In this document: piece after piece, positions 54,906 through 64,000 of the stretch
How positions within the stretch are numbered: position 1 is the stretch's first letter
Layout of the letters: each line of letters starts with the position of its first letter
Assembly (NCBI RefSeq): GCF_018080005.1
Contig: NZ_CP073015.1
Location: forward strand, 1,798,001 to 1,862,000
DNA from: Flavobacterium sp. CS20
GTDB lineage: Bacteria > Bacteroidota > Bacteroidia > Flavobacteriales > Flavobacteriaceae
Reading direction: 5' to 3'
DNA: 64,000 nucleotides
Notes under the pieces: model-generated
The model's database searches: none
The model's input: only the letters and a program-made list of their open reading frames with translations
What the model was told of the DNA's origin: nothing
Made by a program: the position numbers and the translations under genes

Positions 54906-56288
54906 TTAAGCTTCTAATTTAGGTGTATTAGCATTTCGTTTTGATGAAATTTCAAATAGCATATAAGCAACAAGAATAGCATATTGAAGTGTTAGCAAGC
55001 CCATAGATTCGGTAACTTCAGTAGTTTTGTATGCAAAATAACTCAAAAAGACCAAAAAAGACCATAGGTAAACAAACGAATATTTGGTAAAAACGCTTAG
55101 AGCAAGTGGAAACAAAATATACCACGGATGTACTGTGGTTGAAAGTAGAAAGTAAACTGTCAACATCCACATAAAGGTTTCAAGCATTTTAGCAGGTTTT
55201 GATTGTTGTTTATAAATGATTAACACAAAAATTAAAACACTCACAATCGGCATAATCCAACCATAAGTCTGAATAATATTCCAACCTACTAACTGATAGC
55301 CTATCCATCTTACTAAATAAAAAATACTCGCATTAAATTCAAACTTACCAAACCATAAACCAATAGTCTCTAAAAAGTTATTAAAGAATTTGTCTTCATA
55401 AAAAAAAGCAAACTGCATGACGAGAAATACAATTGTAAAAAAAACAAAATAAACTATTTTTTTAATGGCTTTTAAGGGTTTAAATTTTTTAGAATAATAC
55501 TTTAATAGGATAGGTAAAAACACAAGACTAAGCAATTTTGTAGAAATGGATAAGCTTAAAAACAAAGCACTTAAAATAGTTTTGTGTTTCAAAAAATAAT
55601 AGAAAGCTATCAAAAAAAAGGAAATCATAACCCCTTCTAAGTGTAAATTTCCTGTGATTTCTATAATGCACAAAGGATTTAATATATACCAAAATAATTT
55701 TCTAGGATCGAGTTTAAATCTTTGCAACAATTTGCTTGCATATTTTATAAATAGTAGGTCAAAGCTGATTAAAACTAACCGGATTGAAATTATAAATCCT
55801 AATATTGAACTTTTAGCAAACCAAGCACAAACGGCATAGATATATTGACTTAAAGGCGGATAATTAGAAAAGTGACCAGCATTTAACTCGCCCATACCTT
55901 GGCGAAGAATATCAGCTTGATTTATGTGTTCTATACGATTTGTTGAAAAATAATAAAGCACATTTTCTACATAAGGATTGATGCCTTGTAGAGTTAATTG
56001 ACCGTCCCAAAAAAATCTAAAAAAATCCTGAGATAAATTGGGTATAGAAAACAAAAATATGAGTCTATAAATAATTGATAGAAAAAAAAGTTGCTCAAAT
56101 TTTAATTGACTTTTTGCGATTAAAATATAGCTAATAAAAAACAAAAGTGCAACTAAAACAACAAGCTGATAAAACTCTGATCTTACCAAAAAATATGAAA
56201 TATAGCCATAAGCAAAACAACCCAATAATGCGTATATCAAAACATTATGTTTATAAATAAAAGTTGAATTACTCAATTTAAATTGCAT
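54906..56288 (-). CDS. GT-C type polyprenyl-phosphate-sugar mannosyltransferase-like membrane protein
   Basis: The 460-residue protein has about twelve membrane helices and the GT-C landmark SQDFFRFFWDGQLTLQGINPY (acidic DFFRF in the first loop, about 82-102), followed by GHFSNYPPLSQYIYAV and a later TTVHPWYILFPLALSVF. Such enzymes transfer a sugar from a polyprenyl phosphate donor on the outer face of the membrane. It lies 21 bases after a GT2 gene on the same strand, so the two are likely one unit. Sugar and acceptor unknown. Confidence 0.75.
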   Translation of the reverse strand: MQFKLSNSTFIYKHNVLIYALLGCFAYGYISYFLVRSEFYQLVVLVALLFFISYILIAKSQLKFEQLFFLSIIYRLIFLFSIPNLSQDFFRFFWDGQLTLQGINPYVENVLYYFSTNRIEHINQADILRQGMGELNAGHFSNYPPLSQYIYAVCAWFAKSSILGFIISIRLVLISFDLLFIKYASKLLQRFKLDPRKLFWYILNPLCIIEITGNLHLEGVMISFFLIAFYYFLKHKTILSALFLSLSISTKLLSLVFLPILLKYYSKKFKPLKAIKKIVYFVFFTIVFLVMQFAFFYEDKFFNNFLETIGLWFGKFEFNASIFYLVRWIGYQLVGWNIIQTYGWIMPIVSVLIFVLIIYKQQSKPAKMLETFMWMLTVYFLLSTTVHPWYILFPLALSVFTKYSFVYLWSFLVFLSYFAYKTTEVTESMGLLTLQYAILVAYMLFEISSKRNANTPKLEA

Positions 56289-56309
56289 CAGCTTGTTTTT
56301 TAAAAAGTT

Positions 56310-57779
56310 TTAAGCTAATGATTTTAATGACACAAAACCAAAACCAAAGAAAAGCATTAAATGAAATATAATAAGTCCAAAATCTTGCGTATAAAAAGCA
56401 CTAAAAATGGCAAAACCAAAATATACACATAGAATAAACTCAATAAAAACGCTATATGGTGGCTCCCTATTAATGTAAATATTGTTTTTCCAAGAGTTTT
56501 TAACTTTATTAATATTAAATTTTGGAGTGCGTATAAATGAAGATTTTTTTCCAAAATGACCCTCTAAAACAGCAAGTGTATTGTGTAGAGAAAAACCCAT
56601 AGCTATTGAAAAAAACACAATAAACATATAGAAGAATTTAAAAAAATTTTTAATTCCACCACCGTGTATTCTGGTAAAGGATTGCCAGTAGCAAGAAAAA
56701 AATATGACTGTACTTACTGCAAAAAATGCCAAGATATGAAAAACCCAATACAACTCTGGTTGATTTTTTTTGATATACAAAACAGGAACACTTAACAAAG
56801 CCGTTAAAAGCACAATGATAAACATACTTGAATTCAATAAATGCAAAATACCATGGAATTTAGTATGCTTTGAAATGGATTTTTCTTTGAGTAATCTCCA
56901 TTTAAATTTTTTAAAATTTTCAGCTGCACCTTTGTTCCACCTAAATTGTTGAGACCTTCTTGCACTCATAATTATAGGTAATTCTGCAGGTGTTTCTACT
57001 TCTTCTAAGTATTTAAATTTCCAATTTTTTAATTGGGCTCTGTAACTTAAATCTAAATCTTCTGTCAGGGTATCGCCTTGCCAATTGCCAGCATCAATAA
57101 TACATTCTTTTCTCCACACGCCAGCTGTTCCATTAAAGTTGATAAAATGTTGTCCAAAATTTCGTCCTACTTGTTCTAAAATAAAGTGAAAATCAAGTGC
57201 AAAAGCTTGAATTTTAGTCAAAAGAGAATAGTTTCTATTGATGTGGCTCCAGCGGGTTTGAACCACACCAATCTTTTCATCTTTAAAATAAGGTAAAGTT
57301 TTTAGCGACCAGTCTTTTTTAGGCATAAAATCAGAGTCGAATACCGCAATATATTGACCTTTAGCTATTTTAAGCCCTTCTTTTAATGCCCCAGCTTTAA
57401 AGCCTTCTCTCTTTTCTCTTTTTATGTGATGGATAAGCAAACCTTGTTTTTGTAGTGCTTTTACTTTTTGAGCTGTTGTTTCAACAGATTGATCTGTAGA
57501 ATCATCTAAAACTTGAATTTCAAGCTTGTGTTTTGGGTAATCTAATTTTGAAATATTATCAAGCAGTCTATCAACGACATAAAGTTCATTGTATAGTGGC
57601 AACTGGACAGTTACAAATGGAATTTCATCTTGATTTCTAAAATCAAATTTTGGAGCGGTAGAAATGTTCTTTTTAGCTTTAAGATAATTTATCAATAGAT
57701 TGAGTTGAGCCAAACTATATATAAATATCACAAAGAGACAAAACGCATAAAGACCTATAACAAAATAGTTCATATTCAA
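56310..57779 (-). CDS. Cellulose-synthase-like family 2 glycosyltransferase
   Basis: The 489-residue protein has an N-terminal helix, a GT-A domain with PFVTVQLPLYNELYVVDRLL, QVLDDSTDQS (first Asp), AVFDSDFMPK (DxD), TLTEDLDLSYRAQ (TED) and QQFRWNKGAAENFKKFK (QxxRW), and then four to five helices. It has all residues of processive beta-glycosyltransferases such as mannan/cellulose-type synthases. Next to a GT-C protein and a CapD-like gene, surface glycan synthesis is the likely role. No lesion. Confidence 0.85.
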   Translation of the reverse strand: MNMNYFVIGLYAFCLFVIFIYSLAQLNLLINYLKAKKNISTAPKFDFRNQDEIPFVTVQLPLYNELYVVDRLLDNISKLDYPKHKLEIQVLDDSTDQSVETTAQKVKALQKQGLLIHHIKREKREGFKAGALKEGLKIAKGQYIAVFDSDFMPKKDWSLKTLPYFKDEKIGVVQTRWSHINRNYSLLTKIQAFALDFHFILEQVGRNFGQHFINFNGTAGVWRKECIIDAGNWQGDTLTEDLDLSYRAQLKNWKFKYLEEVETPAELPIIMSARRSQQFRWNKGAAENFKKFKWRLLKEKSISKHTKFHGILHLLNSSMFIIVLLTALLSVPVLYIKKNQPELYWVFHILAFFAVSTVIFFSCYWQSFTRIHGGGIKNFFKFFYMFIVFFSIAMGFSLHNTLAVLEGHFGKKSSFIRTPKFNINKVKNSWKNNIYINREPPYSVFIEFILCVYFGFAIFSAFYTQDFGLIIFHLMLFFGFGFVSLKSLA

Positions 57780-57901
57780 AAGTCTTTAAAACTTGATTAA
57801 ATTAAGTTTGCAAAGGTATGACTTTAATAAAAATTGTAAGCTATACATTGTTAAAACATAAGCTAAGTCGTATAATAGATGGTTAAGATTACAATTTATT
57901 T

Positions 57902-59825
57902 TCAGGAAATTTCTTCAGCACTTTCTTTAAGTTGCTCTAACAAAGTTTTGCTTTGAAATTCTGGCACCAACATTTTTAAAGCTTTAAGACTTTTGTTTTG
58001 ATTGTTGTTTTTAATAAACTCATCTAAGTCGTCGAGAAGTTTAATTTTACTATTGTCAAAATCATAAGTTGCTTTGGCAATCATAATTTTTTGGTGATGT
58101 GTAGGTTGGGTATTTTCTTTGTCAGCCAAAAGTTCTTCATAGAGTTTTTCACCTGGTCTTAAGCCTGTAAATTCTATTGGAATATCAATATTAGGTATAA
58201 ATCCTGATAATCTTATCATGTTATGGGCAAGGTCAAGAATTTTTACAGGTTTTCCCATATCAAAAACAAATATTTCTCCACCTTTGCCCATTCCCCCAGC
58301 TTCTAATACCAGTTGACAGGCTTCATCAATGGTCATAAAATATCTTGTAATCTCTGGATGAGTTACGGTTACTGGACCATTATGCTCTATTTGTCTTTTA
58401 AAATGAGGAATTACCGAGCCATTAGAACCCAAAACATTACCAAAACGGGTCATTATAAAAGTGGTTTGGTTAGAAGCTTTTCTCGAAATAGATTGAACGT
58501 AAATTTCTGCACATCGTTTAGAAGCTCCCATAATATTTGTAGGGTTTACAGCTTTATCCGTAGAGACAAACACAAACCTATCAACTTTGAATTTGTGAGA
58601 TAAATTGACCAAGTTTTTAGTTCCTCTAAAGTTAACATCTAAAGCTTCAATCGGATTGCATTCCATCATAGGAACGTGTTTGTATGCGGCACCGTGAAAA
58701 ACAATATCTGGCAAAAATGTTTCAAAAATATATTCTAGTCTTTTAAGATTGGTAACATCAGCTATAATTTTTTCATAAGCTATATTGGGATAGTCTTTGT
58801 CCATACATAATCCTATAAAGTGTAAAGGCGTTTCGGCTTGATCTAACAAAATAATTTTTTTTGGATTAAAGCCTGTCAGTTGTTTCACAATATCACTTCC
58901 TATTGAGCCTCTTTGCTCCTGTAACTAGAATTGTTTTATTATTGTATATTTTATGAAGTTTTGTCTTGTTGAGTTTTATAGGATTGCGTTGAAGTAAGTC
59001 TTCTAATTTTACTTTTTTAATATTTGATAAAATCGAGGCTTCATCCCAGTTTTCTATCTCAGGTAGTTTGTATATACTAAAGTTTTTATTGAGTAGCGTG
59101 CTTAAGATTTCAGAATTGTTTTGGGATAGCCATTTTAATTTTTCACTATTAATAACAATTGTGTTTCTATTATTAGATGCTTCAATTTCATTGATATTTA
59201 AAATTGGAAGGTCTAAAATTCTTTTCTTTTTAAGTTTTTTACTATCAGAAATAAATCCTGCTAATTTATATTCTGTTTGCGAATCACTATTGATACTTTC
59301 AGCAATAGCAACATCTGTTAAATTTACACCTAATATATAAACATATTTATTAGTACTGTTTTTGTGTATGGCTTGAAATATTTGTTTGACGGTTATCCTA
59401 TACAAAAACAAAAAACTAAAGGCTATAAACCCATATATAATTGCCCCAGAGTTAGGAAATATCCTGTTTTGACCAATCCTATCACAAATAAAATTTAGAG
59501 CAAAAATTGAAACGACTGTAAATAGTATAGATTGTATTTGTTTAAAAGCATCTTTTAAAGTGGTATATCTAACAATTCCTAGATATGATTTAAAAATCAG
59601 GATAGAGAAAAACTGAATAAAAAATATTAATACAAAACGAAAAATATAGTATTTTTCTAAATAAGTATGCCCGACTGTAGAGTCTATGAGGATGAATGCA
59701 AAAAATAAAGCAATTAAACAGAGAGATACATCAATAAATAAAATAAAACTTCTTGGGAGATGATACCTAGATAGTTTTTTTACTTTTGAAAATATTAACT
59801 TTTTAAGTTTGAGGACTAATATCAA
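57902..59825 (-). pseudogene. CapD/WbpM-like nucleotide-sugar 4,6-dehydratase, frameshifted
   Basis: About 641 residues when repaired. The first part has four membrane helices (SFILFIDVSLCLIALFFAFI and following), then a CoA-binding-like domain (KYVYILGVNLTDVAIAESIN). The NAD-binding site TILVTGA is cut: one extra A near 58912 gives a false end KRLNRK, and the other frame continues GSIGSDIVKQLTGFNPKKII. The second part has HGAAYKHVPMMECNPIEALD, VSTDKAVNPTNIMGASKR and FMTIDEACQLVLEAG. It is the UDP-GlcNAc 4,6-dehydratase family used in surface polysaccharides. The start is probably TTG at 59825; no ATG fits. The gene is divergent from wza. Confidence 0.87.
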
Positions 59826-59895
59826 AATGTAAAGCTAAGAAAGATTGGTTATTGAACAAAGTTAAAAAAAAATATCCAATTATAGACAAAAAAAT

Positions 59896-59903
59896 TATCT
59901 TTG
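59896..59903 (+). promoter_or_regulatory. -7 promoter box for wza-wzc, five bases from ATG
   Basis: TATCTTTG, a perfect TAnnTTTG, ending five bases before ATG at 59909. It favours that ATG over one at 59852 and suggests a leaderless message. Confidence 0.55.
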
Positions 59904-59908
59904 CCACT

Positions 59909-60676
59909 ATGAAAAAAATTATTGCTAGTTTTATTTGTAGCATATTACTAATCAGTTGTGCTAACAAAAAGGATATTATATACTATCAAGATATTGACAA
60001 AACCGAGTTGCAAAACATATCTCAAATTAAGCCAAAAATTTATATCCAAGTTGGCGATATCCTGAATATAGATTTAAAAACGCTTAACCAAGAAAGTTTA
60101 ATCCCTTTTTTAAAAAACGCCAACGCCAACCAAAGTACTGGTAGTCAGCAACTGCATTTATTAAAAATAAAAGGATATTTAGTAGATGAAAATGGCTACA
60201 TATATTTGCCTGTAATAGATAAAGTGAAGGTTGATGGTCTTACTACTAGAGAAGCAGAAAAACTCCTAAAAAACAAACTTTCTAATTATCTCAAAGACCC
60301 ATTTGTTTCAATAAGAATAATTAATTTTAAATTTACAGTCAGTGGCGAAGTTAATAAGCCTGGAACCTATGAAATTTCAGAACCAAATTTCACATTACTC
60401 CAAGCCCTGAATATGGCTGGCGATCTTAATATTAGAGGGAGAAGAGATAATATCATGATTATTCGGAGCGAAGCTGACAAAAGAATTACCAAAAGAATTG
60501 ATTTAACAAAATCAGACTGGATGAATTCGCCCTTTTACTTTATAAAACAAAACGACGTTATTTATGTAGAGCCTAATAATCCACAAGTAAAAACAGCTGG
60601 TTTTATTGGAAATGTAGGTGTCTTGACATCAGTGGCGTCTATAGTTTTGTCGGCTATAGTTATAATAACTCGTTAA
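59909..60676 (+). CDS. Polysaccharide export outer membrane lipoprotein (Wza-like)
   Basis: The 255-residue protein has a lipobox (ICSILLISC, Cys17), the Poly_export domain with [14 protein letters not shown] (about 52-65) and a SLBB domain with [31 protein letters not shown] (cited in two parts). A last helix ([18 protein letters not shown]) anchors it, as in Wza barrels. ATG at 59909 is preferred because it starts the signal and has a -7 box just upstream. It is followed 22 bases later by the Wzc-type gene. Confidence 0.88.
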   Translation: MKKIIASFICSILLISCANKKDIIYYQDIDKTELQNISQIKPKIYIQVGDILNIDLKTLNQESLIPFLKNANANQSTGSQQLHLLKIKGYLVDENGYIYLPVIDKVKVDGLTTREAEKLLKNKLSNYLKDPFVSIRIINFKFTVSGEVNKPGTYEISEPNFTLLQALNMAGDLNIRGRRDNIMIIRSEADKRITKRIDLTKSDWMNSPFYFIKQNDVIYVEPNNPQVKTAGFIGNVGVLTSVASIVLSAIVIITR

Positions 60677-60698
60677 ATTCAACAAAACTAACCATTTA

Positions 60699-63070
60699 AT
60701 GAATAATGAAAACAATATATCAGATTCAAGTTTTGATAACGAAAGCCTGAAAAAAGAAGTAATCAAATACTTAAGGTATTGGAGGTGGATTGTACTCTGC
60801 CTGATATTGTCCATAAGTATTTGTGTGATTTATGTTAAATATTCATCTAAAATATACCAAACCAATGCTAAGATAAAAATTCTTAAGAAAAAAGACAGCG
60901 GTTTAGACTTATCGGGATTAGTAGGCAGTTCGCCACTTTTTGACATGAGCAAAATAAATCTTGAAAATGAAATTCAAATCCTAAAATCAAGACGTATTAC
61001 AGAAAAGGTAATAGATAATCTTAATCTTACCACCTATTGTTATATCAGTCAAAAGTTTAAAGATGAAGAAATCTTTGGTGATCAAATACCATTTAAAGTC
61101 AATTGGCTCAATTCTGAAACACTCAACCTGCGTGAAAACCCAATTGATGTTTTTGTGTTTAAAAGTTTGGACGAACAATCTTTTAATATAAGCATGTTGG
61201 ATAAGTCTTACAATAAAAACTTTAACTATGGAGAAGAAATAAATATTGACGGCTACAATTTTGCACTTCACAAAAACCCTACCTATAAAAAAGATGAAAA
61301 AGAAGGTGAAAACAAAATTTATTTCACTTACATAAAAAAACAAAACATTATAAGTCAGCTGTTGCAACAGATAAAAGTTGAACCTGTTGGAGAAAGAAGT
61401 GAAGTTTTAGAAATAAAAATATCTGGACAAAACACTTTAAAAAACGAAGCTATTCTTGATGATTTGATACAAAAATTTAATAACGATGGCATCAATGATG
61501 ACAAAGATATTGCATTGAGGACAGAAGAATTTATTACCGAAAGATTGAAAGTTTTAGTCAATGAGCTTGATACGGTTGAGACAAATCTTGTTGATTACAA
61601 ATCAGACAATAATATTGCTGACTTAGATTCTGGTGCCGAATTCGTTTTTCAATCATTTTCAGTCGCAGACCAGAATAATGCTAAGCTTCAAAATCAAATT
61701 GAAATTGCCAAGTATATAAAAAACGATATAAACTCTAAATCTAAATACACATTATTACCAGCTAATGTTGGCTTAGAAAACGACAATACCAATGCTCTAA
61801 TCAATAAATACAATGAGTTAATTCAAGAGAGAAATAAGCTACTCACCTCATCAACATCACAAAGCCCTTTATTGATTGTGTTATCTGAAGAGTTAGATTC
61901 GTTGTTTAAAAACATCAATACATCATTAGATAATTATGTAAAAAGTTTAGAAATTAGCATAAAAAATATCTCAAACAGAGAGCAAAAATTCAGTAACACC
62001 ATTGGTGCTATACCTGAAAACGAAAAAATGATTCGTTCCATAGAAAGGCAACAAATTGTAAAAGAACGACTCTATATTTTTCTGCTACAAAAAAAAGAAG
62101 AAGTCGCTCTATCTGCGACAATCACTGCACCTACAGCAAAAGTAGTAGATTATGCACATTCCGACTTAATCCCTATAAGTCCAAAATCTAAAATAATTTA
62201 TCTAGTATAATCATTGGTCTTTCTGTTCCTATAGGCTTTCTTTACCTTAAGTTTTTATTAGACACCAGGATTTCAAATAAATCTCAAGTTGAAAATCAAC
62301 TCAAACTTCCAATAATAGGCGAAATACCTCTTAACAAAAAATATAAAGAAAAAATAATAACACTTTCAGATAAGTCAGATGTGGCAGAAGCTTTCCGTAT
62401 TTTAAGAACCAACATCAACTATTTATTACAAGGTCAAAAGCCTAAAAATACAGCTGCAGTAATTTTTACAACTTCAAGCACAAAAGGAGAAGGCAAAACA
62501 TTTACTGCCATAAACACAGCTTCTATTTTAGCTAATAATAACAAAAAAATCTTGCTTATAGGATGTGATTTAAGAAATCCTCAACTCCATAACTATCTCA
62601 AAATTGATAAAAATACCCTAGGATTAACAAACTATTTAGTCAACCCAGATTTAGATCATAAAGAGATTATTTTAAATACTGATAATAAAATAAATTTTGA
62701 CACTATACTTTCTGGAGAAATACCTCCAAACCCAGCTGAATTGCTAAGCAATGGACGATTTCAAGATTTGATTCACAATGTTGAAACAGAATATGATTAT
62801 ATTGTTATTGATACTGCTCCAACATTACTTGTTACCGATACTCAAACCATATCTCATATAGCTGATATTACTATATATTTAGTAAGAACAGGTTACACTG
62901 AGCTTAAAATTCTTAATCATATTAAAGAATTGAAAAAGATGAAAAAACTGAAAAATTTATCATTGGTTATTAATGGTATTAGGGATGACAAAAGCTATGA
63001 CTACAATTATGGCTATGGTTATGGATATTCAGAAAATACTAATTCCAAGAAAAAATGGTATCAGTTTTAG
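60699..63070 (+). pseudogene. Wzc-like tyrosine autokinase / polysaccharide co-polymerase, frameshifted
   Basis: About 790 residues when repaired. In order: Wzz domain with first helix ([19 protein letters not shown]), a long coiled-coil region (about 240-450), second helix ([17 protein letters not shown]) and a BY-kinase domain with Walker A STKGEGKTFTA, Walker A' LLIGCDLRNPQLH, Walker B YIVIDTAPTLLV and a Tyr-rich tail (SYDYNYGYGYGYS) for autophosphorylation. A base seems lost near 62203, so the first frame stops at 62210 while the kinase continues in the next frame (first Met at 62381). It works with Wza in polysaccharide export. Confidence 0.88.
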
Positions 63071-63071
63071 A

Positions 63072-64000
63072 TTAAAACTTTAGAGACTTTGCTATAGCTT
63101 CAATCTCAAAAATATTGTTTCTTTTTTCTGCTGTTGGTTTATATACAATCCCTTCTATTACAACAAATCTATCATTTGCTTCATCTCTAATAGCATAATT
63201 GAGAAATGGACCGCCCATAAAAGCACCTTTCACAACCCAAGTGCCACGTGTTTCGTAAGCAAATTTTCCATCTATTTTGGTTTCATAGAGATAAGGCATA
63301 TAAGCTTCTTCAGTAATCATATAGGTGTCTGGTCTTGGTCCAGGAACATTGGCTTTGCCTATTGAATCTCTTATTTTAACAATATTAGAAATAACAGAAT
63401 TGTCGTTTTCAATCCTTGAAATAGGAATTTGATAAATAAAAATTTCCATACTTCCTCTATCTATCTCTTTTCTTAGCCATACAAAATCGTCATTACTTTC
63501 TTTAGCATATCTATAAGCCGTAGGAAATTTTATAGAAACACCTAAACTCTTTTGTATCTCAGTGTCTTTATCTAAAGATTTGTTTATCCGTCTCCATTTC
63601 TCCTCTATCTCAGTTTTATTTATAGAATTTAAAATTTTTTCTTGATTGTTCTTAAAAATATCTACAAGTTCATTTTTATTTTTACCCTTAATAAAGACAC
63701 CGAGTTGTGGTCTTGCAAAGCTATCTTTTACAAAAGTGATATTATTTTGCTTTGCTAATTCAAATTTCAAAAAAGTTCTATTTTTCTTTGCAAAGCCAGT
63801 AAATGCATTTGTAGGAATGTGTCTAAGCTTATACAAAGGCTCCTTTTGTGGCAATCCTTCAGCATCTTTTGCCATCACATTTCTGATTTCTTCACCAAGT
63901 TGACCATCCCATAATTGATTTTCTGAAACAATGTTGACCAAATTAAGATTACCCGATGAGTCAGCTATATAAACGCCTTTACCGTTGTCGCAAGCCATTA
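63072..64000 (-). CDS. DUF4837 family lipoprotein (partial, runs off the right edge)
   Basis: The visible 308 residues start with MACDNGKGVYIADSSGNLN. The codon before is xTA (Leu, Ile or Val), so the full protein has a lipobox [LIV]-Met-Ala-Cys and the ATG at 63998 is internal; its signal peptide lies beyond the window. The body has LWDGQLGEEIRNVMAKDAEGLPQKEPLY (ends cited), VWLRKEIDRGSMEIFIYQIP and RGTWVVKGAFMGGPFLNYAI, typical of DUF4837. The family is Bacteroidota-specific and of unknown function. It is convergent with the Wzc-like gene, with a one-base gap between stops. Confidence 0.85.
   Translation of the reverse strand, partial: MACDNGKGVYIADSSGNLNLVNIVSENQLWDGQLGEEIRNVMAKDAEGLPQKEPLYKLRHIPTNAFTGFAKKNRTFLKFELAKQNNITFVKDSFARPQLGVFIKGKNKNELVDIFKNNQEKILNSINKTEIEEKWRRINKSLDKDTEIQKSLGVSIKFPTAYRYAKESNDDFVWLRKEIDRGSMEIFIYQIPISRIENDNSVISNIVKIRDSIGKANVPGPRPDTYMITEEAYMPYLYETKIDGKFAYETRGTWVVKGAFMGGPFLNYAIRDEANDRFVVIEGIVYKPTAEKRNNIFEIEAIAKSLKF

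Noticed and set aside
1..64000. CRISPR arrays, prophage, rRNA operon, complete insertion sequence
   Set aside because: No regularly spaced direct repeats, no phage structural genes, no rRNA sequence and no transposase frame were seen on either strand.

Overview
The window comes from a low-G+C member of the Bacteroidota, almost certainly class Flavobacteriia (family level only; I cannot fix the genus). The support is: a SprE/PorW-type lipoprotein of the type IX secretion/gliding system, a CarboxypepD_reg-plug TonB-dependent receptor, families largely confined to Bacteroidota (DUF4270, DUF5686, DUF4837, DUF6168-like), the split ATP synthase operon order B-E-F-H-A-G without D/C, and repeated TAnnTTTG (-7) promoter boxes in place of sigma70 -10 boxes.

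Layout. 1-5.4 kb: DUF4270 lipoprotein and glycogen/starch synthase (minus), divergent from panC-panD, a flippase-like membrane protein and a broken esterase. 5.4-9 kb: radA, a VIT1/CCC1-type metal transporter, a small membrane protein and ruvC. 9-11.5 kb: flippase-like protein plus GT2 glycosyltransferase and a TonB_C-like lipoprotein. 11.6-20 kb (minus): sprE, bactofilin, atpZ, DUF6168-like, atpB-E-F-H-A-G. 20-22.3 kb: six-hairpin glycosidase plus fructokinase, probably sucrose turnover. 22.6-26.4 kb: tRNA-Leu(UAG), a lipoprotein, greA, an orphan secreted protein, LD-carboxypeptidase and a YraN-family protein. 26.9-33.5 kb: TonB receptor, plsC, trpS, a geranylgeranyl-reductase-like flavoprotein and thyA. 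33.5-35.4 kb: a two-gene restriction-modification cassette. 35.4-41.5 kb (minus): pyrH-frr-DUF5686-RND exporter. 41.8-43.3 kb: a three-gene hipB-hipS-hipT toxin-antitoxin operon. 43.4-49 kb: DUF1028 protein, TlpA-like thioredoxin and a ~1,000-residue TPR protein. 49.4-53.2 kb: a HExxH membrane protein, a Cu/Zn-type permease with an HMA domain and an HTH-Fic protein. 53.4-63 kb: M20 dipeptidase, then a surface-polysaccharide region (GT-C, GT2, CapD-like dehydratase, Wza, Wzc). The window ends in a DUF4837 lipoprotein.

A striking feature is the number of broken frames. About fourteen conserved genes, including panD, ruvC, greA, atpA and atpG, carry single-base indels or stops, and protein similarity continues cleanly on the other side. 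Most look like draft-sequence errors. Two lesions, an internal loss in atpG and one in the esterase, are larger and need another explanation. No lesion was found from about 30 to 48.6 kb.

The best candidates for interesting biology are the HipBST-type toxin system with a Ser-Ile-Ser motif, the methyltransferase/PD-ExK pair next to thyA, the Fic protein whose catalytic His is Gln and which has its own inverted-repeat operator, a ~200-bp MITE family with TAACGTGAG termini, and several promoters whose -7 box lies only 5-6 nt from the start codon (probable leaderless messages).
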